NCBI GenBank assembly: GCA_018780265.1
Contig: JADMJV010000155.1
Span: 8,063 to 55,078, forward strand
Direction: 5' to 3'
DNA length: 47,016 nt
Origin: a bacterium
Lineage (GTDB): Bacteria > Vulcanimicrobiota > Xenobia > Xenobiales > JADMJV01
The translations under genes and the position numbers were made by a program. Of this stretch, positions 24,447 through 31,649 are shown one piece after another. Positions within the stretch are counted from its first letter, which is position 1; every line of letters begins with the position of its first letter. The notes under the pieces are model-generated. The model ran no database searches. It had not been told where the DNA came from and worked only from the letters and a program-made list of their open reading frames with translations.

Positions 24447-25117
24447 GGCTGTGTACCTCCCGGTGTTTTACTGCAAAAGAGCCCGTTCTGGTCACAATGA
24501 ACCAACATTTGGGCACCGCTGTCCAGGCGGACTCGCAGGTCCTGGCCAGCAAATCCCTTTTCCATAGCCCTGGCCTGCATCCGCACCAACAGGCCCTGCT
24601 GGCGATGCTCTACCACAATGTTGCAGCCAGCCTCACAAACCGGAATCCTCTCCAGTTGGCGCAAGTCCAGGACCGCGTCTTGCGCCAGGTTTCGTCGCAG
24701 TCGATATTGACCGGATTGCGACCAATCAAAAACCAAACTGGGCGGGACGGCGGTCTCCACCCAGCTCTGCTTGCATTCAAAATCCTCGATCCGGGGCGTT
24801 GTTCCCGCCACCAGAGGAGTCCTGGCATGCCACTGCTGCGCGCTGACCTGGCGACGGAAGGCCACCACCCAACTGCGCCGCCCATCGCTGCCACAGACCT
24901 CCAGCCTTACGCGTGGGCTCGGCGAATCCCAGTTGCTCAAGATTTGATGCCGCCAGAGCAGGGGTTCACGCGGCAAAGAATCCGGCGCAGGGCGATTGGT
25001 GGCCGTAAGTCGGACCTGAGCGGGCGGTTGAAGAGCTTGCAATGCCCGTTGATCCAAGCTGAGCTCTTGCGCCCCCACCTGGCAAGCCAGTAGCAGCCAG
25101 CCCAAAACCCTCCTCAT
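24443..25117 (-). CDS. flgA: P-ring assembly chaperone FlgA
   Basis: A 224-residue protein with a signal peptide (MRRVLGWLLLACQVGAQ) and a C-terminal SAF-type domain. That domain contains NLAQDAVLDLRQLERIPVCE, then VRMQARAMEKGFAGQDLRVR and the ending typical of FlgA. FlgA assists FlgI polymerisation in the periplasm. It sits in the expected place between flgG and flgH and overlaps both by four bases. Two Cys in the C-terminal domain (PVCEAGC) might form a disulfide. Confidence 0.88.
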   Translation of the reverse strand: MRRVLGWLLLACQVGAQELSLDQRALQALQPPAQVRLTATNRPAPDSLPREPLLWRHQILSNWDSPSPRVRLEVCGSDGRRSWVVAFRRQVSAQQWHARTPLVAGTTPRIEDFECKQSWVETAVPPSLVFDWSQSGQYRLRRNLAQDAVLDLRQLERIPVCEAGCNIVVEHRQQGLLVRMQARAMEKGFAGQDLRVRLDSGAQMLVHCDQNGLFCSKTPGGTQP

Positions 25118-25899
25118 CGCATCAATCCCGAGGCCACTTCCAGCATGCGGTCCGCACCCTGGATCACTTTGGCGTTGACTTCGTAGGCTCGTTGGGCGGT
25201 GATCAGATTAACCATCTCTTCCACCACGCTCACATTCGACTTTTCCAAAAATCCCTGGGACAGAGTCCCGGTGCCCTGAGAACCCGGCGCCGACACCACC
25301 GGTTGGCCGCTGGCCCCGCTCACCTGGTGAAGGTTCTTGCCCAGCGAGATCAAGCCCGCCGGATTGGCGAAACGGGCCAAAGTCAGTTTTCCCAGCGGAG
25401 AAGGCTCACTGGTGTTAGGCATTTGGGCCGACACCGTGCCATCCGAGGCGATGGAAACAGAAGTGGCTTCGGCCGGAATCGTAATGGCGGGCTCGACCAG
25501 ATAACCTTCGGCGGTAACCAGGCTGCCCGTACTATCCCTTTTAAAGGCTCCGTCCCGAGTGTAGGCCAGGGCTCCATCGGGCGTGGTGACTTGAAAGAAT
25601 CCTTCCCCCTCGATGACCACATCGAGCGGATTTTCTGTCTGCTCAAAGAGACCCTGAGAGAAAATCTTCTGAGTGGCGGCCGCCCGTACCCCCAGGCCCA
25701 CCTGCAGGCCGGTGGGGTTTTGACGGTCTTGGGAAGGAGAGCCGGCCACCCGCATGTACTGATACATCAAATCCTGAAAATCTATGCGGGTGCGTTTGAA
25801 TCCCGTGGTATTCACGTTGGCAAGATTGTTGGCCGTAGTATCCAGATTGATCTGCTGCGCGGCCATTCCCGTAGCAGCGGTTCGCAATGCCCTGATCAT
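25114..25899 (-). CDS. flgG: Flagellar distal rod protein FlgG
   Basis: The 261-residue protein is a normal-length FlgG. The N-terminus reads MIRALRTAATGMAAQQINLD followed by TTANNLANVNTTGFKRTRID, and the C-terminus carries SNVSVVEEMVNLITAQRAYE followed by VNAKVIQGADRMLEVAS. These are the paired helices shared by axial proteins. It builds the distal rod. The gap from flgF is three bases, and its stop overlaps flgA. Confidence 0.95.
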   Translation of the reverse strand: MIRALRTAATGMAAQQINLDTTANNLANVNTTGFKRTRIDFQDLMYQYMRVAGSPSQDRQNPTGLQVGLGVRAAATQKIFSQGLFEQTENPLDVVIEGEGFFQVTTPDGALAYTRDGAFKRDSTGSLVTAEGYLVEPAITIPAEATSVSIASDGTVSAQMPNTSEPSPLGKLTLARFANPAGLISLGKNLHQVSGASGQPVVSAPGSQGTGTLSQGFLEKSNVSVVEEMVNLITAQRAYEVNAKVIQGADRMLEVASGLMR

Positions 25900-25902
25900 G
25901 GT

Positions 25903-26565
25903 TCAACGTCCTCTCCCTATCTCTCGTATAGCCTTTTCCAGTATCTGATCCTGGGTCTGGACCAATTCACCCAGAACCTTCGTCCGCTGAATCAGGTTGA
26001 CCAAAACGGACTGCTCCTCGGCGGTCTCCACATTGGAGGACTCCAATTGCGAGACAAGCAGGTCACGCGTATCTGGCCGGGTGGACAATCCCTGCCCGGG
26101 CACCAGCCAACTGCCCTGTCCATCGACCGAATCGGTGGTAACTCGGGCCATTCGACCGACGGCCTGCCCACCATCAAAAACGGTCCCATCGGCAGTCACT
26201 CGGGGTCTACCGGCCGGGACCACAATGGGATTGCCGGAGTCCGACAGAACGGGCCAACCCATTCCCACAACCAGACGATTCTGCTCATCCAGCCGAAGGT
26301 CTCCTCGCCGAGTAAGTCGTGTCCCCTGGGCAGTCTCAATCTGCAAGTAGGCACGTTCGGGCAGAGCGACGTCCAAAGGATTATCGGTAGCCGCCACACT
26401 GCCCCCGCGCTCACGCAGCCAACTGCTAAACTCTCCCTGGCGATAACCGCTGTCGCGAGCCATAAACCCTGGAGTGGTAAGATTGGCTTGATTATGAGCA
26501 AGGTAGTCCAGATGCTGATACTGGTGACTCAATCTGGAACTTGCCACCCGAAAGCTTTCGTTCAT
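25903..26565 (-). CDS. flgF: Flagellar proximal rod protein FlgF
   Basis: A 220-residue axial protein with the N-terminal pattern VASSRLSHQYQHLDYLAHNQ then ANLTTPGF, the NPLDVAL segment, and a C-terminal coil (LESSNVETAEEQSVLVNLIQ). Length and gene order (before flgG) indicate FlgF. The ATG at 26565 gives the N-terminal length expected for the family. There is no ribosome site: the sigma-28 type -10 ends seven bases upstream, so the mRNA may be leaderless. It heads the flgFGAHI operon. Confidence 0.9.
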   Translation of the reverse strand: MNESFRVASSRLSHQYQHLDYLAHNQANLTTPGFMARDSGYRQGEFSSWLRERGGSVAATDNPLDVALPERAYLQIETAQGTRLTRRGDLRLDEQNRLVVGMGWPVLSDSGNPIVVPAGRPRVTADGTVFDGGQAVGRMARVTTDSVDGQGSWLVPGQGLSTRPDTRDLLVSQLESSNVETAEEQSVLVNLIQRTKVLGELVQTQDQILEKAIREIGRGR

Positions 26566-26572
26566 GCCATGG

Positions 26573-26599
26573 CTATCGGCTCTGCCCGACCATGCTTAA
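26573..26599 (-). promoter_or_regulatory. Sigma-28 type promoter for flgFGAHI
   Basis: Minus strand: TTAAGCAT (26599-26592), 11 bases, GCCGATAG (26580-26573). The -10 differs from consensus by one base. Seven bases separate it from the flgF ATG. Confidence 0.7.
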
Positions 26600-26612
26600 G
26601 TGGGCCAGGGAC

Positions 26613-26640
26613 TTAAGTTTACGAACAAGTATACCGAAAC
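26613..26640 (+). promoter_or_regulatory. Sigma-28 type promoter for the HDOD gene
   Basis: TTAAGTTT (26613-26620), then ACCGAAAC (26633-26640). From TAAG at 26614 the gap is 15 bases. The -10 match is imperfect (CCGA core kept). It is back-to-back with the flgF promoter and 19 bases before the ATG at 26660. Confidence 0.5.
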
Positions 26641-26659
26641 TCAAGCATGGAGGTGCACG

Positions 26660-27496
26660 ATGAATAACTCTGCAGCGCTCGAAAAAATGGTCAAATTCAG
26701 AGTACGCGACCTGGACGCCATGCCGCTGGTTTTTCGCAAACTCCTGGCCATCCTCAACAGCCCCTACCCATCCCCCCGAGAACTGGGCCAGGTCATCGAA
26801 ACGGACCAGAGTCTGTCCGTGCGCGTACTGCGCATGGTCAATTCGGCCGCGGGCGGTCAAAACAGCCCCGTGCTGTCAGTGCCTCAGGCCGTCTCGTTGC
26901 TGGGCATCAACGTGGTGCGCAGCCTGAGCTTTTGCATGGCCAGCTACGACGCCTTCTTCTCCCCCAGTGACCAGGGTCGCAAAGAACTGTGGCGCCACAG
27001 TGTACTGACCGGCATTCTAGGTCGGATCCTCTCCAGCAAGCTCCACGTTGGCCAGCCCGAAGAAATGTTTGTGGCCGGCATGCTGCACGACGTGGGTCGC
27101 TCGGTTTTAATGAAGCACTACCCGCAGAAAGTGCGCCTGCTGGAAGCTCTCACCGCCCAGTTAGGCAACCCGTTGGAGGCCGAGCAAAAAACTTTCGGAG
27201 TCACCCACGCCGAGGCCGGGGGCTGGACCTGCGAGTGCTGGAAACTACCCGACGTCCTGACCGCCTGCGTCCGACATCATCATGCCCCCGGCGAGGCCGG
27301 CGAGTTCGCCGCCCAGGCTCGACTCATCCATGTGGCCGACGCCTGGGCATTGCGGGCCCTGAGTCCAGAAAACCCCGAACTACAACTGTTTCAGGACGGC
27401 ACCCTGGAAGCCCTCCACCTCACTCCCGAGTCGGCCCAGGAAGGCTGCGACGAAGCCCTGTTGCACTTGCGCAAAATCGAAAGTTTTTTGGTCTAG
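26660..27496 (+). CDS. HDOD-domain signalling protein
   Basis: The ATG at 26660 follows GGAGGTG (26649-26655), giving 278 residues. An HDOD domain covers most of the protein: LDAMPLVFRKLLAILNSPYP, then QVIETDQSLSVRVLRMVNSA, LSVPQAVSLLGINVVRSLSF, and the HD-like MLHDVGRSVL followed later by CVRHHHAP. HDOD proteins are related to HD-GYP domains and often act in motility or two-component output, but a reaction cannot be assigned. It has its own predicted sigma-28 promoter, divergent to flgF. Confidence 0.85.
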   Translation: MNNSAALEKMVKFRVRDLDAMPLVFRKLLAILNSPYPSPRELGQVIETDQSLSVRVLRMVNSAAGGQNSPVLSVPQAVSLLGINVVRSLSFCMASYDAFFSPSDQGRKELWRHSVLTGILGRILSSKLHVGQPEEMFVAGMLHDVGRSVLMKHYPQKVRLLEALTAQLGNPLEAEQKTFGVTHAEAGGWTCECWKLPDVLTACVRHHHAPGEAGEFAAQARLIHVADAWALRALSPENPELQLFQDGTLEALHLTPESAQEGCDEALLHLRKIESFLV

Positions 27497-27504
27497 AAAT
27501 GGGC

Positions 27505-27531
27505 TTAAGTTCGGGACGCAAGTGCCGATAT
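27505..27531 (+). promoter_or_regulatory. Sigma-28 (FliA) type promoter for flgM
   Basis: TTAAGTTC (27505-27512), 11 bases, GCCGATAT (27524-27531). Both halves match closely with exact spacing. It lies 20 bases before flgM, which would allow FliA to drive its own anti-sigma factor. Confidence 0.8.
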
Positions 27532-27551
27532 CGCCACCAGGAGGCTACCAA

Positions 27552-27860
27552 ATGGAAATATCACGTGACTTGGGAGTCAGGGCCACACCCATAACCCGCA
27601 GCAGCGAGAGCACCGATTCGCCCGCTCAAAACTCAAGCGCCAGCAGCGCCGGGGGGTCTACTTTGCGAGTGTCCGACTCTGCCAAGCAATTGAACGATCT
27701 GGCCCGCTTGGTGAAGGAAAGCGGCGAGTATAGCGGCGAGCTTGAGGACGCGCGCAGCGCAAGAGTGGAGATGGTCAAACACGCGATTGAATCTCGAAGC
27801 TACAAAGTGGACCTGGACCAACTGGCGAGCCGGCTGGTCGAGGAAGACTTTAACCAATAA
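27552..27860 (+). CDS. flgM: Anti-sigma-28 factor FlgM
   Basis: A 102-residue protein with an AGGAGG ribosome site before the ATG. The N-terminal half is Ser/Thr-rich and probably disordered. The C-terminal half has the sigma-binding helices (VSDSAKQLNDLARLVKESGE, then VEMVKHAIESRSYKVDLDQL). FlgM holds FliA inactive until the hook is complete and it is exported. It leads the flgM-flgN-flgK-flgL group and sits about 12 kb from fliA. Confidence 0.9.
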   Translation: MEISRDLGVRATPITRSSESTDSPAQNSSASSAGGSTLRVSDSAKQLNDLARLVKESGEYSGELEDARSARVEMVKHAIESRSYKVDLDQLASRLVEEDFNQ

Positions 27861-27902
27861 TCGAGGACGAATAAGTTCAGGGGTGGGGACACGGAGATGA
27901 AC

Positions 27903-28139
27903 ATGCAAGCCAAGCAGTTGCTGAACGAAGAGATGCTGGCATTGGGGAAGGCGGATCTACCCAGACTGCTTGAACTTTTGGAGGTCAAGCGCACCTGGCT
28001 ACAAGAGCTGTCCGCCCGACCCGACCAGCTTGACGCCGCTGAGGTACTGGGTCTGTGGCGGCAGAATCGACAGATATTGCGCGCCTGCAACCTGGTATGC
28101 CCGGCCCATAGCGGATATGCTCGCCGAGGTCGGCCGTGA
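27903..28139 (+). CDS. flgN: FlgN-like chaperone, short
   Basis: A 78-residue, mostly helical protein between flgM and flgK, which is the normal place of FlgN, the export chaperone for FlgK and FlgL. The LLEVKRTWLQEL helix and LWRQNRQIL resemble the Asn-containing helix of FlgN. It is about half the usual length. The last 17 residues (Cys/Pro/Arg-rich) look less natural than the overlapping frame, which reads YARPIADMLAEVGREF, so a one-base frameshift is possible. The start at 27903 has GGAG six bases upstream; ATG 27897 is an alternative. The stop overlaps the flgK GTG. Confidence 0.6.
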   Translation: MQAKQLLNEEMLALGKADLPRLLELLEVKRTWLQELSARPDQLDAAEVLGLWRQNRQILRACNLVCPAHSGYARRGRP

Positions 28140-29806
28140 GTTTTGACTCGCTGCACATGGCAGCTTCCGCGCTCCGCTCTCAAAATGTGGCCATGAATGT
28201 GGCGTCGCGCAATCTGACAGGTTCCAGCGAACCCGGGTATACTCGACAGGTTGCCACCTTTAGCGACGAGCACAGCGCCCCCGCGGGGCGCTTCTCTCAA
28301 AACATAGAAGGACTGGGCACAAGAATTTCCGGGGTTTTGCGGGTTCGCTCCGAGCTGCTGGACACCGCCTATCGGGACGCCGCTTCCACTCACCAAGAAA
28401 TCCAGGCGCCCGAATCCCACCTGGCCTACCTGGAGGTTCGCCTGTCCGCCGATCCCTCTTTATCAAGTCTGCTTCAAGACCTGAACATCAGTCTTGCCCA
28501 ATTGCAAGGAGATCCTGGCAACCTGGGACTGCGGCAAAGCTACTTTCGGAAGCTCGGCCAGGCCACCGCGCAACTGCGCAGCTACGACAGCGCCGTGGTA
28601 GAAAACCAGGCAAGCACCCGGGCCGACCTGGGTCAACGCGTAGAGCAAGCCAATTCCTTGCTGCAACGATTGGCCGAACTCAATCCTCGCATCGTGGCCG
28701 CTCAGCGCGACACAACCGGGTCCAACCAGATGCTCGACCAACGAGACCGCTTCCTGGACGAACTGTCGGGCCTGATGGATGTGCAGGTGTTGACCCAACC
28801 GGCCGGCAACGTCGATGTGCTGGCCAATGGTTCTCAGTTGCTGTCCTTGAATCGGGCCGAGAAGTTGACTCTGGAACCTGACAATTCGCTGAAAAACAGC
28901 GCGGGAAACCTGGTCAACGTCAGTGGAGGCTCGATCGCCAGCCTGCAACAGTATGCCAATCAAGAACTTCCTGATTTGCGCCAGCAGTTAAATCAGCTTG
29001 CCAGCAGTTGGATTTCGCAAGCCAACGAAGTGCATCGCCGCACCTATGGGCTGGACGGAGTGACCGGCAGAGACCTGCTGACGGGCACGGATGCGTCCAC
29101 CATCAATCTGGCTTTGCAAGACCCCAGACAACTGGGGCACGCCGTGGCGCAAGTGACGGGCACCAACTTTGCAACCACAGCTCTGATCAGCGACCAACCT
29201 CTGAGTTCCCAGGCAGCCGCCCTGTCTGTACCGGCTACAAATTCCGGCGTAATGCAAATCAACGGCGTCAGCGTGGCCTGGAATGACGGCCAAAGCCTGC
29301 AGCAGGTGCTGGATTCGTTGCAGGTCGCCGGGGTGCGGGCCAGCTATCGACCGACCACGGGGAAAGTGGTGCTGGAACGCGATCCCACCCAGGCGGGACC
29401 CAGCGATATTACCGTGACCGACAGCAGCGGCAACCTGTCGGTTGTCCTGGGGCTGGCGGGCCAACCCTCACTGGTCGGAGGTCAGGGAGACAGCAACGGC
29501 CTGGCGGCACTGGATCAAAGAATGCGCTCCGCCACCTTTGGGCCCGGCGCAGACCGTACCTTGCAGCAATCTTTTCGAGATATTCAAAGCAATGTGGGCG
29601 GCAGCCTGCAGACTCGTCGTCAAAGCGGCCAGTCGGCCCTGACGGCTCTGGAGTCAGCTCAGGCGGCCCGAAGTTCGATCTCGGGCGTATCCAGCGACGA
29701 GGAGCTGCTGGCCGTCACCCGAATGGAGCAGGCCTTCGCCGCAGCCGCCAAAATCGCAACGGTGGCCGACGAAATGCTCACCACGTTGATGCAGATGGGG
29801 AGATAG
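28136..29806 (+). CDS. flgK: Hook-filament junction protein FlgK (HAP1)
   Basis: A 556-residue protein starting at GTG 28136, overlapping the flgN stop. The N-terminal axial helix (FDSLHMAASALRSQNVAMNV then ASRNLTGSSEPGYTRQ), the QVNSLL-like coil, and the C-terminal TRMEQAFAAAAKIATVADEM segment followed by LTTLMQMG are typical. It is the first junction protein between hook and filament. The stop is three bases before flgL, so the two are co-transcribed. Confidence 0.94.
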   Translation: MSFDSLHMAASALRSQNVAMNVASRNLTGSSEPGYTRQVATFSDEHSAPAGRFSQNIEGLGTRISGVLRVRSELLDTAYRDAASTHQEIQAPESHLAYLEVRLSADPSLSSLLQDLNISLAQLQGDPGNLGLRQSYFRKLGQATAQLRSYDSAVVENQASTRADLGQRVEQANSLLQRLAELNPRIVAAQRDTTGSNQMLDQRDRFLDELSGLMDVQVLTQPAGNVDVLANGSQLLSLNRAEKLTLEPDNSLKNSAGNLVNVSGGSIASLQQYANQELPDLRQQLNQLASSWISQANEVHRRTYGLDGVTGRDLLTGTDASTINLALQDPRQLGHAVAQVTGTNFATTALISDQPLSSQAAALSVPATNSGVMQINGVSVAWNDGQSLQQVLDSLQVAGVRASYRPTTGKVVLERDPTQAGPSDITVTDSSGNLSVVLGLAGQPSLVGGQGDSNGLAALDQRMRSATFGPGADRTLQQSFRDIQSNVGGSLQTRRQSGQSALTALESAQAARSSISGVSSDEELLAVTRMEQAFAAAAKIATVADEMLTTLMQMGR

Positions 29807-29809
29807 TCC

Positions 29810-30709
29810 ATGCGAATCGACGATAGCACACGATTTCAATCCCACCTCAGCTCCCTGCAAAACCATGCCAGTAAAGCCCTTCAATATCAGACAGAAATTT
29901 CGACGGGCAGCCGGGTCAACAAACCCTCCGACGATCCGGCTCTCTATCAACTCAAGGACGAGCTCGAGCAACGGCTGGAAGGGTTGCAGACCGACCAGAA
30001 GTCTCTGTCTCAGCAAGCGACTCGGCTTAACCACTACGATTCCAGCCTCGGAAGCCTGGCGGAAAACGTGCGCAAAGCCCGCAGCCTGGTGCAAAGAGCC
30101 AGCAACGCCAGCAGCGACGCCACGGCCATTGCGGGGATGCGCAATGAAATGGACCGACTGATCGACGGCAGTCTTTCGCTGCTGAATTCGGAAGAGGGCG
30201 GTCGATATCTGTTCGCGGGGACGCGAGTAGAGACGCCGCCCTTTCAGGCTCAAGGTGGAACCAGCCCGGTTTCCGCCGTCAGCTACCAGGGTGACGATCG
30301 ATTTCCCGGTGTTCCCTTACCCGGCGGTCGGAGTCTCCAACTCCCCCTCGATGGTCGCTCCGTCACCCAAACAGAGGGAGTAGACCTGCTCAATACCTTC
30401 ATCGACCTGCGCAACCAACTGCAAGGATCGGTTGTGGATGCAGAGCCTGCCATGAGCCGCCTGGTGAAATTGGAAAACGGTCTGCTGCAGCGCAGAGGGG
30501 AAGTGGGTTCCGCCACCAGCTACCTGAGCCAGCTTCAGTCGCATCTGCAGGCCCAAGAACTGCACACTCGAGAACAATTGGCGGGCAACGTCGAGACCGA
30601 CCTGCCCCAAAGTATCACGAATTTATTGCAAAACCAGACGGCCCAACAGGCGACATTTTCCGTCATTTCACGCCAGGCCAAACTGAGTTTGGTGGACTTC
30701 TTGCGTTAG
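29810..30709 (+). CDS. flgL: Hook-filament junction protein FlgL (HAP3)
   Basis: The 299-residue protein has the flagellin-like N-terminus (RIDDSTRFQSHLSSLQNHAS, then EISTGSRVNKPSDDPAL) and a C-terminal helical region ending AKLSLVDFLR. A central insert (about 140-190, RYLFAGTRVETPPF) is the usual FlgL feature. It forms the second junction layer onto which flagellin assembles. No flagellin gene follows; fliW is 43 bases downstream. Confidence 0.94.
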   Translation: MRIDDSTRFQSHLSSLQNHASKALQYQTEISTGSRVNKPSDDPALYQLKDELEQRLEGLQTDQKSLSQQATRLNHYDSSLGSLAENVRKARSLVQRASNASSDATAIAGMRNEMDRLIDGSLSLLNSEEGGRYLFAGTRVETPPFQAQGGTSPVSAVSYQGDDRFPGVPLPGGRSLQLPLDGRSVTQTEGVDLLNTFIDLRNQLQGSVVDAEPAMSRLVKLENGLLQRRGEVGSATSYLSQLQSHLQAQELHTREQLAGNVETDLPQSITNLLQNQTAQQATFSVISRQAKLSLVDFLR

Positions 30710-30752
30710 TCCTGCACAAGTGTTTTCGCCCACCAAAGCTAATGCAGAGGGT

Positions 30753-31169
30753 ATGAGCAGCGACTTTACAGCAATCACAACCCGATTTGGAGTTCTCGAA
30801 GCCCGACCCGAAGGCACCCTCCGACTGACCAGTCCTCTGGCTGGCTTTGAAGGTTTGACCCTTTTCACCCTGCTGAGACTGCCCGACTTCGCCCCACTGA
30901 TCTGGATGCAGTCGCTGGAAGAAGCCGGTCTGGCCTTTCCATTGCTCGAACCCGACGCCTATTTTCCAGACTACTCGCAGACGATTTGCAGCCATTTAAG
31001 CCGCGAGGCCACGATATTGTGCCTGGTCAGCCGTCAGGCCGGACGGTTGGGGCTCAATCTGTTGGCCCCCCTTCTGATCGACGCCATGAATGGAACTGCC
31101 GAGCAAGTAATCGTCCCCGATCCCGGCCTGGACGTATTTCATGCCTGCGAAAACCAGATCCCATGTTAG
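30753..31169 (+). CDS. fliW: Flagellar assembly factor FliW
   Basis: The 138-residue product from ATG 30753 shows FliW features: ITTRFGVLEARPEGTLRLTS, the GFEGLTLFTLLR strand pair, the hydrophobic WMQSLEEAGLAFPLL core and a C-terminal QVIVPDPGL. In Bacillus-type systems FliW binds CsrA and flagellin, linking flagellin level to translation. The TAG stop overlaps the csrA start by seven bases, consistent with the usual fliW-csrA pairing. GAGGG lies very close to the ATG. The GTG at 30720 is an alternative start without a ribosome site. Confidence 0.9.
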   Translation: MSSDFTAITTRFGVLEARPEGTLRLTSPLAGFEGLTLFTLLRLPDFAPLIWMQSLEEAGLAFPLLEPDAYFPDYSQTICSHLSREATILCLVSRQAGRLGLNLLAPLLIDAMNGTAEQVIVPDPGLDVFHACENQIPC

Positions 31170-31618
31170 TGATCAGTCGTCGCATCCGCGAGGCTATCGA
31201 GGTGGGTCCTGACATCCGAGTGACCGTGCTCGCCATCCGTTCCGACCAGGTCCGCCTGGGCGTGCTGGCACCGCGTGAGGTGTCTGTCCTGCGCAGCGAA
31301 CTGTTGGAAAGGGTCCGCCTCTCCAACGAAGCCGCCGCCCAACTGGAGCCCGCCGAATTGCTGGGAAAACTGACCCCGGCCGCCGCTGCTATGCGGGTGA
31401 GCTGGCCGGTAGCCGACCCCGCCGCCAGCCAGGCCTTCTATGCGGAACTAGGTTTTCAGCCCGCCCCGCCAGGGACCCAGGCGCGCCTGCTGCTGAGGCG
31501 AGGGGAGGTCGAGCTGGAGCTCAAGCCGGGCACGCCGCTTCGATCGGTTGGACTGTGCCTCAGCTCCCACCCAACCCGCTGGCTGGTCGACCCCAATGGC
31601 TATTCCATCGGACTCTAA
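31163..31618 (+). CDS. csrA: CsrA fused to a C-terminal VOC/glyoxalase-like domain
   Basis: Residues 1-60 are a complete CsrA: MLVISRRIREAIEVGPDIRV, then QVRLGVLAPREVSVLRSELL with Arg44 of the RNA-binding site kept. After an Ala/Glu/Leu linker (55-76), residues 78-151 resemble one half of a VOC domain: SWPVADPAASQAFYAELGF, an LLLRRGEVELEL hairpin and TRWLVDPNGYSIGL. The usual metal-binding Glu near the end is Gly, so an enzyme is unlikely. Ordinary CsrA is about 60-75 residues, so at 151 this is twice the length. It is coupled to fliW and lies upstream of the PilZ gene. Confidence 0.88.
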   Translation: MLVISRRIREAIEVGPDIRVTVLAIRSDQVRLGVLAPREVSVLRSELLERVRLSNEAAAQLEPAELLGKLTPAAAAMRVSWPVADPAASQAFYAELGFQPAPPGTQARLLLRRGEVELELKPGTPLRSVGLCLSSHPTRWLVDPNGYSIGL

Positions 31619-31642
31619 TTTTTCCTCACCGACTGCCGATGA
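31616..31642 (+). promoter_or_regulatory. Sigma-28 type promoter for the tandem PilZ gene
   Basis: TAATTTTT (31616-31623), 11 bases, GCCGATGA (31635-31642). It starts at the csrA stop codon. The -10 ends seven bases before the GTG at 31650, again predicting a leaderless or near-leaderless mRNA. Confidence 0.6.
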
Positions 31643-31649
31643 ATGGAAG

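Noticed and set aside
25192..26616. 474-codon plus-strand frame across flgG and flgF
   Set aside because: It is the mirror of two clear axial-protein genes. Its translation is rich in His, Arg and Gly with no domain.
30720..30752. GTG 30720 as the fliW start
   Set aside because: No ribosome site precedes it and the added 11 residues do not match FliW. ATG 30753 fits the family N-terminus.
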